Below, piece by piece: positions 38,028 to 46,983 of a stretch of 64,000 bases of DNA. The position numbers were made by a program, and so were the translations under genes. Within the stretch, counting starts at the first letter, position 1. The number at the start of each line of letters is the position of its first letter. Under the pieces are notes generated by a model. That model did not search any database, was not told the DNA's origin, and was given only the letters and a program-made list of their open reading frames with translations. Location: contig NZ_FMMP01000011.1 of NCBI RefSeq assembly GCF_900095725.1, positions 124,001-188,000 on the forward strand, given 5' to 3'. The stretch is from Cellulosilyticum sp. I15G10I2. GTDB taxonomy: Bacteria > Bacillota > Clostridia > Lachnospirales > Cellulosilyticaceae.

Positions 38028-39308
38028 ATGTTAGATATTAAATTATTACGTTCAGATTTAGAAGGTGTTAAGAAAATCCTATCTACAAGAAGCGGCAGCT
38101 ACAACTTAGATGAGTTTACGTCATTGGATGTTAAAAGAAGAGAGTTGCTTCAAGAAGTAGAGCAGCTTAAAAACAAACAAAATGTTGTTTCAAAACAAGT
38201 TCCTGCTATGAAAAAAGAAGGTAAGGATGTCACGGCTGTTTTTGCTGAAATGAAAGAACTTTCAGATGAGATCAAAAATCTTGATAACGCAGTTAAAGAA
38301 ATTGATGAGAAGTTAGAAGCTATTCTTATGACACTGCCTAATCTTCCAAATGCAAAAGTACCTGTAGGTGCCAGTGATGCAGATAATGCCGAGATGCGAA
38401 GATGGGGAGATGTGCCACGCTTTGACTTTGAAGTAAAGGCGCACTGGGATATTGGTGAAGGCTTAGATATCTTGGATTTTGAAAAGGCAGGTAAAGTAAC
38501 AGGCTCAAGATTTGTATTTTACAAAGGGCTCGGTGCAAGGCTTGAACGTGCACTTATGAACTTTATGCTGGATATGCATGTAGATCAGCATGGGTATACA
38601 GAAGTATTTCCGCCTTTTATGGTAAATAGAAAAAGTATGACAGGAACAGGACAACTTCCAAAATTTGAAGAAGATGCTTTTAAAGTACAGGGAACAGATT
38701 ACTTCCTTGTACCAACAGCAGAAGTACCTGTAACGAATATGTATAGAGAACAGATTCTTACAGGTAGTGAGCTTACTATTAAACACTGCGCTTATACAGC
38801 GTGTTTTAGAGCAGAAGCAGGATCTGCAGGCAGAGATACAAGAGGTATTATCCGCCAGCACCAATTTAATAAAGTAGAACTTGTAAAATTTGCAAAACCA
38901 GAAGAATCTTATGAGGAACTAGAGAAGCTTACACAGGATGCAGAAAATATTCTTAAGACACTAGGACTTGCTTATCGCGTTGTAAGACTGTGCAGCGGAG
39001 ACCTTGGTTTTAGTTCAGCTATGACCTATGACCTTGAAGTTTGGATGCCAAGCTACGATAGATATGTAGAAATATCAAGTTGTTCAAACTTTGAAGATTT
39101 TCAGGCAAGACGTGCAAATATCAAATTTAAAAATGATATGAAGGATAAAGCACAATTTGTGCATACTCTAAATGGAAGTGGAGTAGCCTTAGGCCGTACA
39201 ACAGCTGCAATTCTTGAGAACTATCAGCAAGCTGATGGCTCAGTTATCATACCAGAAGCTCTTCGTCCTTATATGGGTGGCATATCTAAAATAGAGATGC
39301 CTAAATAA
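38028..39308 (+). CDS. serS: Seryl-tRNA synthetase
   Basis: It charges tRNA-Ser. An N-terminal coiled-coil arm (about 1-110) precedes a class II core with motif 2 ([20 protein letters not shown], then FNKVELVKF) and motif 3 ([18 protein letters not shown]). It also has the [10 protein letters not shown] loop. The 426-residue length is standard. SD AAGAGGTG. Transcription is controlled by the T-box just upstream. Confidence 0.97.
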   Translation: MLDIKLLRSDLEGVKKILSTRSGSYNLDEFTSLDVKRRELLQEVEQLKNKQNVVSKQVPAMKKEGKDVTAVFAEMKELSDEIKNLDNAVKEIDEKLEAILMTLPNLPNAKVPVGASDADNAEMRRWGDVPRFDFEVKAHWDIGEGLDILDFEKAGKVTGSRFVFYKGLGARLERALMNFMLDMHVDQHGYTEVFPPFMVNRKSMTGTGQLPKFEEDAFKVQGTDYFLVPTAEVPVTNMYREQILTGSELTIKHCAYTACFRAEAGSAGRDTRGIIRQHQFNKVELVKFAKPEESYEELEKLTQDAENILKTLGLAYRVVRLCSGDLGFSSAMTYDLEVWMPSYDRYVEISSCSNFEDFQARRANIKFKNDMKDKAQFVHTLNGSGVALGRTTAAILENYQQADGSVIIPEALRPYMGGISKIEMPK

Positions 39309-39332
39309 TAAGTTTAAAAATCAGCAGATATT

Positions 39333-39377
39333 AAAAAGATAGTTTCTACATATTATTATAGAAGCTATCTTTTTTTA
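39333..39377 (+). terminator. Terminator after serS
   Basis: Stem AAAAAGATAGTTTCTA / TAGAAGCTATCTTTTT with a T run. Confidence 0.85.
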
Positions 39378-39494
39378 TATGTAAAAATTATGAAAAAATT
39401 ACTTTACACTTTGGGTATGAATTATGCTATGATTGAATATGCGAATTGTAGAAGAATATATTTTTGGATTATGAAGATAGGAGGCGAATTAAAA

Positions 39495-40841
39495 GTGATT
39501 ACAAGGGATAGAAATTTTTATAAGCTGATTTTAGCCATAGCGCTGCCAATAGCTTGCCAAAACCTAATCACCTTCGCTGTAAGTATGGCAGATTCTGTAA
39601 TGATAGGAAGGCTTGGAGAAATTCCTTTATCAGCAGTATCGCTTGCCAATCAATTATTTTTTATTTTTATGATTTTTATATTTGGACTTGGAAGCGGGGG
39701 CAATATATTAATCGCACAGTATTGGGGAAAAGGGGATACCCAAGCAATACATAAGATTATATCAATTATGTATAAAGCAGGTGTTATTTTTACATTGTTA
39801 TTTATGCTAATCGGAGCTGTATTTCCTCAAACATTTATGAGTGCTTTTTCTAAAGACGCGCAAGTTGTAGCACTTGGAACACAGTACCTGCAGATTATCT
39901 TTATAAGTTTTATTTTCTTTGCCCTAACTAATATAACGATAAATGTTTTAAGATCAGTACAGACCGTTAAAATATCATTAGTGGTTTATAGTGTGTCTCT
40001 TGCTGTGAATATATTCTTAAACTGGGTACTTATATTCGGAAATCTTGGAGCACCTGCTATGGGCGTAAGAGGTGCAGCGATTGCGACGACTATTGCGCGG
40101 TTGTGCGAATTTTTAATTGCAATAGGATTTATGTTATTTGTAGAAAAGAAAATTCAGTTCAAAATTAAATGTTTGCTTAAAACAGACAGCCTTCTACTTA
40201 AAGACTTTGTAATTGTCGGAGGACCGGTTTTACTTAACGAACTCATATGGGCTTTAGGGTCTACAGCCCTAGCGTTTATTGTAGCAAAATTAGGAACAGA
40301 AGTCGTGGCAGCTACGAGTATTAATAATGTTGTCTGGCAGTTTGTAGCTATATTTATTATGGGGGTAGGCCATGCTGGAGCAGTTATTATAGGGAATACA
40401 ATAGGAGCGGCCGAATATATAAAAGCGCAGGAGTATGCAAATACATTAATTATGGGTGCAGTTATATTGGGATTAGCCGGGGGGCTTGTTATGTTTGGGA
40501 TTCGTCCTTATGTTCTTATGCTCTACAAAATATCAGATACTACACGAGCGATAACTATGCAGATTATTGCAGTGAGCTCGGGTATTTTGGTATTTCAGTC
40601 ATTAGCTTTTACATTGATGATAGGTATACTAAGAGGCGGAGGGGATACAAGATTTGTACTTATAACAGATGTTATATTCTTGTGGCTTGTAGCGATTCCT
40701 CTTGGGTATATTGCTGCTGTCGTATTTAAGCTGCCTATACCAGTTGTATTTATCATTCTTAAGTGTGATGAAGCTATTAAAGTTATTGTCTCGCTCTTTA
40801 GAGTTAAAAGTGGTAAATGGATTAAAAATGTAACACGCTGA
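39495..40841 (+). CDS. MATE family efflux transporter
   Basis: The 449-residue protein has twelve membrane segments. The typical first segment is LAIALPIACQNLITFAVS, followed by DSVMIGRLGE. MATE pumps expel cationic drugs or metabolites using Na+ or H+. Start GTG 39495 is set by AGGAGG eight bases upstream; an earlier in-frame ATG at 39390 has no SD. A promoter (TTTACA, TATGAT) lies inside that earlier extension, which supports GTG. Confidence 0.9.
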   Translation: MITRDRNFYKLILAIALPIACQNLITFAVSMADSVMIGRLGEIPLSAVSLANQLFFIFMIFIFGLGSGGNILIAQYWGKGDTQAIHKIISIMYKAGVIFTLLFMLIGAVFPQTFMSAFSKDAQVVALGTQYLQIIFISFIFFALTNITINVLRSVQTVKISLVVYSVSLAVNIFLNWVLIFGNLGAPAMGVRGAAIATTIARLCEFLIAIGFMLFVEKKIQFKIKCLLKTDSLLLKDFVIVGGPVLLNELIWALGSTALAFIVAKLGTEVVAATSINNVVWQFVAIFIMGVGHAGAVIIGNTIGAAEYIKAQEYANTLIMGAVILGLAGGLVMFGIRPYVLMLYKISDTTRAITMQIIAVSSGILVFQSLAFTLMIGILRGGGDTRFVLITDVIFLWLVAIPLGYIAAVVFKLPIPVVFIILKCDEAIKVIVSLFRVKSGKWIKNVTR

Positions 40842-40844
40842 TAT

Positions 40845-40890
40845 AATTAACAGGCATTTTGCAAATAATAATTACAAAATGCCTGTTAAT
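40845..40890. terminator. Bidirectional terminator between the MATE gene and the M15 peptidase gene
   Basis: Stem ATTAACAGGCATTTTG / CAAAATGCCTGTTAAT separates the two convergent genes. Confidence 0.8.
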
Positions 40891-40893
40891 TCA

Positions 40894-41637
40894 TTAGAGA
40901 AGCTGAGCAGATTTTTTTATTAAAGATTTAATATTATTTACGGTAATACGAGAGGTGTCCAGCCACACATGAGGCGAGCTAATAATGCCTTTTATAATAA
41001 GTTGTGTGACTGCAGATTCATAAGAAGAAACATTTGGGTTAAAATACTTTGCAGTCTTCAGGATGAGGCTCTGGGTAGATGGGATATGAACTGAGGTTAA
41101 ATTGCGCCAAAAATCAGGGCTGCCGATAATTTTTTTATCTACAAGCTTTTGGATACTGGCTTCATAAAAAGGATCATCTGTAGTTTGAGGGTTATCTGTA
41201 CTTGGTGGCAGATAATCAGGTGGCCTTTTACCAGCATTGAGATCCGCAATAGATAATCCAAAGGTATATTGAAAATGGGAGCGGTCTTTAAAACTAGCCC
41301 AATTTCCGCCCCATTCAAGGCCTAGCTTCTGACCGATGGTACCAACTTTGTTAAGGATGGTCACATTATAAGCATCCCCAATAACATTATTGTAAACATC
41401 AAACGCGAGTCCCCATTGATGATAAGAACTCATGGAAGATCCTCTTGCATAGGTAACAATACTTCCGGGACGTGTTCGGCCTTGGGCATAAAGGTAGTCT
41501 TGACGTTCTATGGTTCTATATGCTTCACTTATTCCGATATTAAGTTTAGCTTTTTTACATTCTTCAAGAAGCTTAAGAGCAAGTTCTTTTACTTTGGGGT
41601 GGAGTTCATCTAGGTCTTTTCTAATTGCAATACTCAT
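40894..41637 (-). CDS. M15 family (VanY/endolysin-like) peptidase with C-terminal repeats
   Basis: The 247-residue protein cleaves peptidoglycan peptides. Zinc ligands are visible in SYHQWGLAFDV (His and Asp) and DRSHFQY (His). There is no signal peptide, as in phage endolysins. After a linker, two copies of a 43-residue repeat follow (FYEASIQKLVDKKIIGSPDFW and SYESAVTQLIIKGIISSPHVW). They are probably wall-binding. SD AGGAGG on the minus strand. It could be a domesticated phage lysin. Confidence 0.85.
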   Translation of the reverse strand: MSIAIRKDLDELHPKVKELALKLLEECKKAKLNIGISEAYRTIERQDYLYAQGRTRPGSIVTYARGSSMSSYHQWGLAFDVYNNVIGDAYNVTILNKVGTIGQKLGLEWGGNWASFKDRSHFQYTFGLSIADLNAGKRPPDYLPPSTDNPQTTDDPFYEASIQKLVDKKIIGSPDFWRNLTSVHIPSTQSLILKTAKYFNPNVSSYESAVTQLIIKGIISSPHVWLDTSRITVNNIKSLIKKSAQLL

Positions 41638-41808
41638 TATATCTCTAACCTCCTTATAGCTTGGAATATCTTTACTAATATTATATGTGTTAAGGGGTTA
41701 AAAGTTCTAAAAGTGTATTCAGTATTTTCTATTGAAGTAAATAGGGATAGTATGATAGTATAAAAATAATATAGGTTTTAGAGTGAAACAATATATGGAG
41801 GGGTAAAA

Positions 41809-42249
41809 ATGTTTTGTGAAAAATGTGGCAATGAAATAAGTGAAGGCGTGAAATTCTGCCCAAATTGCGGGCAGCCTAAAGAAAGTCCTGAAATATATAA
41901 TCAAACAGAAAAGTTTAGCAGTCAAACACCGTATAATGGTCAAAGTGGATACAGCGACCAGACACAATATAATGGACAGTATAATCAATACCAGCAGTAC
42001 AATCAAAGTCCTGTATATAATGGGATGTCAACACAAAAATCTAAAGTTGCAGCGGGACTCCTTCAAATCTTTTTAGGCGGGTTTGGCGTAGGGAGATTTT
42101 ATTTAGGATACACAGGTATTGGGGTAGCGCAGCTTTTGGTGACAATATTTACTTGTGGGCTTGGCGCGATATGGCCATTTGTTGATGGCATACTTATTCT
42201 CTGCGGGCAGGTGCCAAATGATGCAAATGGTGTGCCGCTTAAAGACTGA
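41809..42249 (+). CDS. Zinc-ribbon and TM2-domain protein
   Basis: The 146-residue protein has an N-terminal zinc ribbon (CEKCGNEISEGVKFCPNCG), a Gln/Asn/Tyr-rich linker (residues about 30-70), and a C-terminal TM2 domain with two membrane segments (LGGFGVGRFYLGY, then CGLGAIWPFVDGILIL). The function is not known. SD GGAGGGG before ATG 41809. Confidence 0.88.
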   Translation: MFCEKCGNEISEGVKFCPNCGQPKESPEIYNQTEKFSSQTPYNGQSGYSDQTQYNGQYNQYQQYNQSPVYNGMSTQKSKVAAGLLQIFLGGFGVGRFYLGYTGIGVAQLLVTIFTCGLGAIWPFVDGILILCGQVPNDANGVPLKD

Positions 42250-42270
42250 TATTAAAAAATTAATCATTCA

Positions 42271-42319
42271 AAAAATAAATCCGTTTATAGATGGTGATAT
42301 CTATAAACGGATTTATTTT
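42271..42319. terminator. Bidirectional terminator
   Basis: Stem AAAATAAATCCGTTTATAGA / TCTATAAACGGATTTATTTT between two convergent genes. Confidence 0.85.
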
Positions 42320-42329
42320 CTGTTTAAAG

Positions 42330-43697
42330 CTACTGCAAATGAGAAAGACCTATTAATGAATAGGAATTATAGAGCTTCATAATAGGATTAAGCCTATAAG
42401 TAAGAGCGATTGCCTGTTCATAGGTGATAGGCGTGTCAGGCGTAAGAGTCGCATTGTTTTGACTTTGCATACCCTCTGTAATAATTAAATCAACGACTTC
42501 TTTATAAGGGTTTGATAAAAGGGGGTAATTTATGAGATTTGTGATAACCGGTACATAAGTTGAAGTAAGACTAAGGTCATTTAATAAACTTTGATAGATA
42601 GATGAAATTTCTTTAAAATTTGTCTTGAGATTTTCTGTATAGATGGACTGGCCTTCATAGTCAATATAATTATCCAGCAGAAAACTGTATTCTGAAGGGA
42701 CAATATTTTTAAGAAGATTTACGAACTCACGTCTCGTAATCGTTTCGGTATAATTTTTAGTTGTATCTATAATCCATTCTTGTTCTAGAGCAAAGTCGAT
42801 ATAGGGTTTGGCCCAAGAAGAATAGGAATGATTTATTAAAGAAGCGGTGCCTATTTCATCTGTCCATACACTATAATTTTGCATCCCATATTCAAACAGT
42901 GTATTCATGTCTTGAAATTGAAGAGGATTATCAGTGCGCATAACGACACCGATAAGATCAATATTATTATATGTAGCCTTTGAGATAAGCGTACGTTTTG
43001 CAGGCGTGTGAAACCCTGTTTTTGCACCAATCACATGAGGATTATATAAGGGGCTTTCTTGATCTAACAAGGGCGCTGTATGCCTAAGGGGAATAGTCCG
43101 CTTGTTATTTTGGGTTACAAACATATGTGTGCTGCTTCCAGCGATTTCGGTGAACTTTGGATGACTAAATGCAGCTTTTGCTATTTGAGACAAGTCAAAA
43201 GGGGTAGTATAGTGATACGGATCATGATAGCCGTGGGGATTAACAAAATGGGAAGAAAAAGCGCCAACAGATTTAGCTTTTGCATTCATTCTATCTGCAA
43301 ATGCACGGATATTTCCTGAATGTTTAACTGCCATATCATAAGAAACAAAATTATCAGAAGCAAGCATTATTGCATAAATTCCTTCAAGGGCGGTATACTG
43401 TTCTCCCACTCTAATACCTATGTGGCTGCTGTCAGCTGGTACATTTGCAGTACTTGAAACAGTTTTGATAAGGGGAGTATCAAGCGGCATATCCTCTAAT
43501 AAGATAAGAGATGTAAGGATCTTGGTAGTACTTGCAGGATAAAACCTCTCGTTGGCATTTTTAGCGTAGAGAATTGTATTTGTTTTAGGCTCTATAAGTA
43601 TTGCAGCATCTGCGTGTAGTGTAGGAAGCGGCGTTGCTGCCAAAGAAAAACATACCAATAAAAAAGTTAATAAAAAACTAATATACTTTTTGAACAT
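42330..43697 (-). CDS. Serine-type D-Ala-D-Ala carboxypeptidase (S11) with C-terminal SLH-like repeats
   Basis: It trims peptidoglycan stem peptides. A signal peptide precedes the penicillin-binding domain, with STTK (active-site Ser), SDN and KTG motifs. The C-terminal 170 residues contain S-layer-homology-like repeats (WAKPYIDFALEQEWI...TRREFVNLL and NPYKEVVDLIITEGM...TYEQAIALTYRL). The start is the internal ATG at 43697, after AGAAAGGA; an in-frame ATG at 43724 has no SD. Confidence 0.9.
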   Translation of the reverse strand: MFKKYISFLLTFLLVCFSLAATPLPTLHADAAILIEPKTNTILYAKNANERFYPASTTKILTSLILLEDMPLDTPLIKTVSSTANVPADSSHIGIRVGEQYTALEGIYAIMLASDNFVSYDMAVKHSGNIRAFADRMNAKAKSVGAFSSHFVNPHGYHDPYHYTTPFDLSQIAKAAFSHPKFTEIAGSSTHMFVTQNNKRTIPLRHTAPLLDQESPLYNPHVIGAKTGFHTPAKRTLISKATYNNIDLIGVVMRTDNPLQFQDMNTLFEYGMQNYSVWTDEIGTASLINHSYSSWAKPYIDFALEQEWIIDTTKNYTETITRREFVNLLKNIVPSEYSFLLDNYIDYEGQSIYTENLKTNFKEISSIYQSLLNDLSLTSTYVPVITNLINYPLLSNPYKEVVDLIITEGMQSQNNATLTPDTPITYEQAIALTYRLNPIMKLYNSYSLIGLSHLQ

Positions 43698-43914
43698 TAT
43701 AAAGAATCCTTTCTTAGTAATCATTCGGTTTGTAAAATATTGTAATAATAGTTTAATGTATACATTATAGCATTAAGTAAGTCATTTGAAAACTAAATCC
43801 CTTCAGCTTTCCATGAGAATAAAAAAAATAATTTGATAAAAATGAATAATATGCTGAAAATAGACCATACTTTAGAAGAAAAAAAATGGAAATTTGAAAG
43901 GAGATTTATTTATA

Positions 43915-44559
43915 ATGATGTATCAATCACTAGAAAATTTTTCTTTAAGAAAAATTAATTTTGTTAAAACAAGAACAACTATTTTAAAAGCAGTAACTAA
44001 TCTTCTAAAACAAGAAGAATTTTCTGCTATTACAGTAGATGAGATATGCCAAAAAGCACAAATATCAAGAGGGACTTTTTTTAATTACTTTTCTACTAAG
44101 GATCATATATTCCATTATTATTTAAGGATTTTTACAATTAAAGTAGCCTTAAGAATTAAACTATGGGACAAGGACATGTCTTTTGAAGAAAAGCTTAAGG
44201 ATATTTATGGATGGTTTAGTGAAGATAAACAATATGTTAGGTTCTTAGACAGTTATATCAATACAATCCTTAATTTAGGGGAAGAAGCGAATGAGATGAA
44301 ATTAATCGATGCGGAGTTTGTCTACTTTTTTAATGGCATAGAGGAAAATGAGTATGCGTATTATAACTCTTTGACAATGGCTAAGATATTTGAACAGCTT
44401 TGCGGTGAAGCCCAAGCTAAAGGTGAGATTACCATAAAGCAGCCGCAAAAAGAACTTGCAGCATTATGTGCAGGGGTTATTACTGCCAGCTACGTTGCAG
44501 ATAGCCTCAACAAAGAAAAAAGTCACTTAGAATTATTTAATAAGTTATGGAAAATATAA
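43915..44559 (+). CDS. TetR family transcriptional regulator
   Basis: The protein has about 214 residues. The N-terminal helix-turn-helix reads AITVDEICQKAQISRGTFFN then YFSTKDHIFHYY, the TetR/AcrR pattern. The C-terminal ligand domain is variable. SD GAAAGGAG precedes ATG 43915/43918. It lies alone before tRNA-Arg; its target is unknown, and the divergent carboxypeptidase gene is a candidate. Confidence 0.88.
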   Translation: MMYQSLENFSLRKINFVKTRTTILKAVTNLLKQEEFSAITVDEICQKAQISRGTFFNYFSTKDHIFHYYLRIFTIKVALRIKLWDKDMSFEEKLKDIYGWFSEDKQYVRFLDSYINTILNLGEEANEMKLIDAEFVYFFNGIEENEYAYYNSLTMAKIFEQLCGEAQAKGEITIKQPQKELAALCAGVITASYVADSLNKEKSHLELFNKLWKI

Positions 44560-44576
44560 AATAAATATTTACTAAG

Positions 44577-44605
44577 TTGAAACGCGTAAAGATTTGTGGT
44601 AGAAT
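44577..44605 (+). promoter_or_regulatory. Promoter of tRNA-Arg(TCG)
   Basis: -35 TTGAAA (44577-44582), 17-base spacer, -10 TAGAAT (44600-44605), 12 bases before the tRNA. Confidence 0.8.
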
Positions 44606-44616
44606 CTAATACGTTA

Positions 44617-44690
44617 GCACGCATAGCTCAGCTGGATAGAGCATCTGACTTCGGATCAGAGGGTCGTGGGTTCGAATCCTACTGCGTGCG
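44617..44690 (+). tRNA. tRNA-Arg, anticodon TCG
   Basis: The cloverleaf is complete: acceptor GCACGCA / TGCGTGC, D-arm GCTC / GAGC, anticodon stem TCTGA / TCAGA with loop CTTCGGA (anticodon TCG), T-arm GTGGG / CCTAC around TTCGAAT. CCA is not encoded. Its 3' half is repeated at 56302-56340, marking an integration site. Confidence 0.96.
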
Positions 44691-44693
44691 TTA
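44655..44693 (+). repeat. Left attachment repeat (attL) of the genomic island
   Basis: 39 bases from the anticodon-loop edge to just past the tRNA end, identical to 56302-56340. Integrases of phages and islands commonly recombine in tRNA 3' ends and leave such duplications. Confidence 0.85.
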
Positions 44694-44698
44694 ATGAA

Positions 44699-44747
44699 GA
44701 GAGAAAAGTCTTGAGTATCAATAGATACAGGGCTTATCTCTCTTTTT
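44699..44747 (+). terminator. Terminator after tRNA-Arg(TCG)
   Basis: Stem AGAGAGAAAAGTCTTGAGTATC / GATACAGGGCTTATCTCTCT with a TTTTTG run. A different, stronger terminator follows the right repeat, so one of them was brought in by the island. Confidence 0.8.
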
Positions 44748-44764
44748 GTTTATCGCATAGAGCC

Positions 44765-44950
44765 GCAAGGTGATTTTAGTATTCTCCAGGTGCTCGATTC
44801 AGTAATTCTAAAAATCTAAGCAGTTTTTTTAAATGAACGCCGCAAACTCACTTTGTTCAAACAGTGCGACTAAGTGCCATTTAAATAAACTGCTAAGATT
44901 TTCTTAACGAATTACTTCATAGGCACCTTCTGAATACTAAAATCACTTGC
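44765..44950. repeat. 186-bp imperfect inverted repeat
   Basis: The left arm (from GCAAGGTGATTTTAGTATTC) pairs with the right arm (ending GAATACTAAAATCACTTGC). Inner parts pair too: CAGTAATTCTAAAAATCTAA with TTAGCAGTTTATTTAAATG on the complement. The apex holds CACT / AGTG around TTGTTCAAAC. It has no coding capacity. It could be a MITE-like or REP-like element that inserted beside the tRNA, or a relic of an island end. Confidence 0.65.
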
Positions 44951-45319
44951 TAGTGATTGAGAAATAGTGCTTTTTAGAATAGTGAACATGCCAATATCCA
45001 GAGCTTAAAACATGCCATGAATTATTCTATTATATAATAGCGGTCACAATTATCTCTAACTTTAGCAGAATATGCATGATGATGCACCAGATGCTACAAT
45101 CAGAGTTTCAGAGGTTAACTAGCTTTTCCGGAAGCACAATAATGAACTTGAAGAAAACCTATTTCAAATGAATGTAGAGCATATATATACTTTATGAAAA
45201 GTATATAGGGCTTGAGGGGAAATATGCTTGAAGTAGATATAGATATACAGACTATAGAAGTTAATGCAATTGTTCTTATAGATTAAGTAAATAGGCTAAC
45301 CTATTTTTATATAAATGGG
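44951..45319. other. Gene-poor stretch of the island left end
   Basis: Only short frames are present, for example a 20-codon frame starting at 45223 (Met-Leu-Glu-Val-Asp...) after GAGGGG and ending at 45285. The stretch looks like decayed coding DNA, with no identifiable product. Confidence 0.4.
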
Positions 45320-45969
45320 ATGTTTAAAGTCTCTAAAGAAGAATTGATAAGATTATAGGAAATACAAGCGCTTGGAACAAGCTTTTAGAGCAAAATAAAC
45401 GGATAGTTTATAAGCTAGCTAATAAGTTTTATATAGGAAAAAGCAATTCTATCGATGAAGAAGACTTAATCCAGGAGGGGTATATAGGGTTAATGATTGC
45501 AGCACGTAAATATGAGTTTGATAATCCTAAAAAAGCAAAGTTCATGACCTATGCTATTCATTGGATTTATTCTAAGATAAACCGCTTTGTGCAGCAAAGA
45601 AATACAAATGATGAAGCTAGCTTGAATGCATTTATTAATGATGATGACTTAGAGCTAGTAGATACAATAGTGGATAGGGCTTTCGGTTATGATGAAGTAG
45701 TAGAGTATCTTTATTATCAAGAGGTAAGAAAAGAATTAGAGCTTATCATGGATGAAGCATTAACTTTAAAAGAGAGGGTGACTATTAAGCTTAATTATGG
45801 TTGGGAGGGTGAATGTATATCATTAGATGAAATAGCAAGTATGTACGAAGGAGAGGATAAACAAAGGGCCATAGTTACTAAAAATAGTGCGTTGGCCAAA
45901 ATAAGAAGAACGCCCTGGGCTAGACGGGAGTGGGAATATAGAAGACGAAAATATGACTATAATTATTAA
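45320..45969 (+). pseudogene. Frameshifted phage-type sigma-70-like factor
   Basis: The start MFKVSKEELIRL (45320-45355) runs into TAG. The rest continues in another frame from about 45358: NTSAWNKLLEQNKRIVYKL, then DEEDLIQEGYIGLMIAARKY (sigma region 2). A C-terminal region with LNYGWEGECISLDEIASMY resembles region 4. A few bases appear lost at the junction. If the downstream ATG 45493 is used, only a fragment is made. Such factors occur in prophages of Clostridia. Confidence 0.65.
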
Positions 45970-45990
45970 TCACCGAAAGAGAGGTAGAGC

Positions 45991-46331
45991 ATGAAAGCAC
46001 TTAAGAAATATAATATGCTAATAGATAAAAAAGAGAGCTACAGATCAAACAAAGCTTGCTGAAAGGGACGAAAGATCCGGAGTTGGTCAGGCAACTGAAG
46101 GAGCTTGAAGAAGAGTTTAAACAGTATCATATAGCCTTCACCATTTTGACAGAAAGAGAAAAGAGCCTTATAAATTTAAGGTATGAAAGACACTTAAACG
46201 CAGTTGCAGTTGCTAACCTGTTATATCTCTCTAAGACAACTTACTATGAGGAGCTGCACAGCATTGAATTAAAAATACATAGTTTCTTTGAAGGGATGAG
46301 ATTTAAGGAAAAGCCTGTTTTAAATTCTTAG
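45991..46331 (+). pseudogene. Frameshifted phage-type transcription regulator (ArpU/sigma region 4-like)
   Basis: ATG 45991, after GAGAGGTAG, begins MKALKKYNMLIDKKESYR and stops at 46062. The natural continuation is in another frame: KGTKDPELVRQLKELEEEF, then LTEREKSLINLRYERHLNA and YLSKTTYYEELHSIELKI, a helix-turn-helix like those of phage late-gene regulators. A one-base-type shift near 46040 separates the halves. Confidence 0.6.
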
Positions 46332-46948
46332 GAGATGGGGTATTTAATTAGTGAAGCAGCAGGGTGAAACATTATTCTTAATGAAAGCTCTAAAGGCGAT
46401 TAAGGGTTATTTAAAGTAGTATAAAAGGGACATGTAGTTGTTAATTATAAAAGCCAAGGAAATAGGATTATTGAAGCTGCAGTAGGGGCCGGCGGAAGTG
46501 ATAGAAGAGAAATAAAAAAACTGAGGGCTTTGAAGAAATATATAGAAAGCATAGAGGTGGCCATTGTTGGTTTGAAGCCGATGTGGTAGCAGCTTGTAAG
46601 AGAAAAGTATATTGCAGGAAATAACTGGACTAATTTGTAGTTTTAATTAGGTTATAGCCTTTCGCATTGAGAAAGGGAAGAGAGCGCTAGAGGAGCTTTG
46701 AGGGATATTGACAGCGAAATAAAATTATGGAATCTGATATGTAAGTATATCAGGTCTTTTTATGTGGAGAAAAAGAGGATTTTAGTAGATGAATTGTGCA
46801 TATGTGGTGTTAAATATAAAATATTATAATAAATTGTAATTATATAGACAATGATTTATAATTTAAATAAAGTTGAATATCATTACATGTGTGTTCGGGA
46901 ATACCTCGAATACGGTATATAAAGCGAACTGAGTTACAGAAATATAAT
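46332..46948. other. Decayed prophage DNA, no intact gene
   Basis: Broken frames only. One of 46 codons or so (about 46455-46589) reads NRIIEAAVGAGGSDRREIKK and ends at TAG. A hairpin with a T run lies near 46735-46763 (CTGATATGTAAGTATATCAGG). Just before the first cassette a stem GTTCG / CGAAC (about 46892-46929) may be part of the first attC. Confidence 0.45.
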
Positions 46949-46983
46949 GTTATGCACAATTATTACTAGTTCTAGGAGGAGTT

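Noticed and set aside
44700-46980. An integrase or transposase in the island left end
   Set aside because: Reading all frames gave only short decayed text and the two regulator pseudogenes; no recombinase motif was seen.
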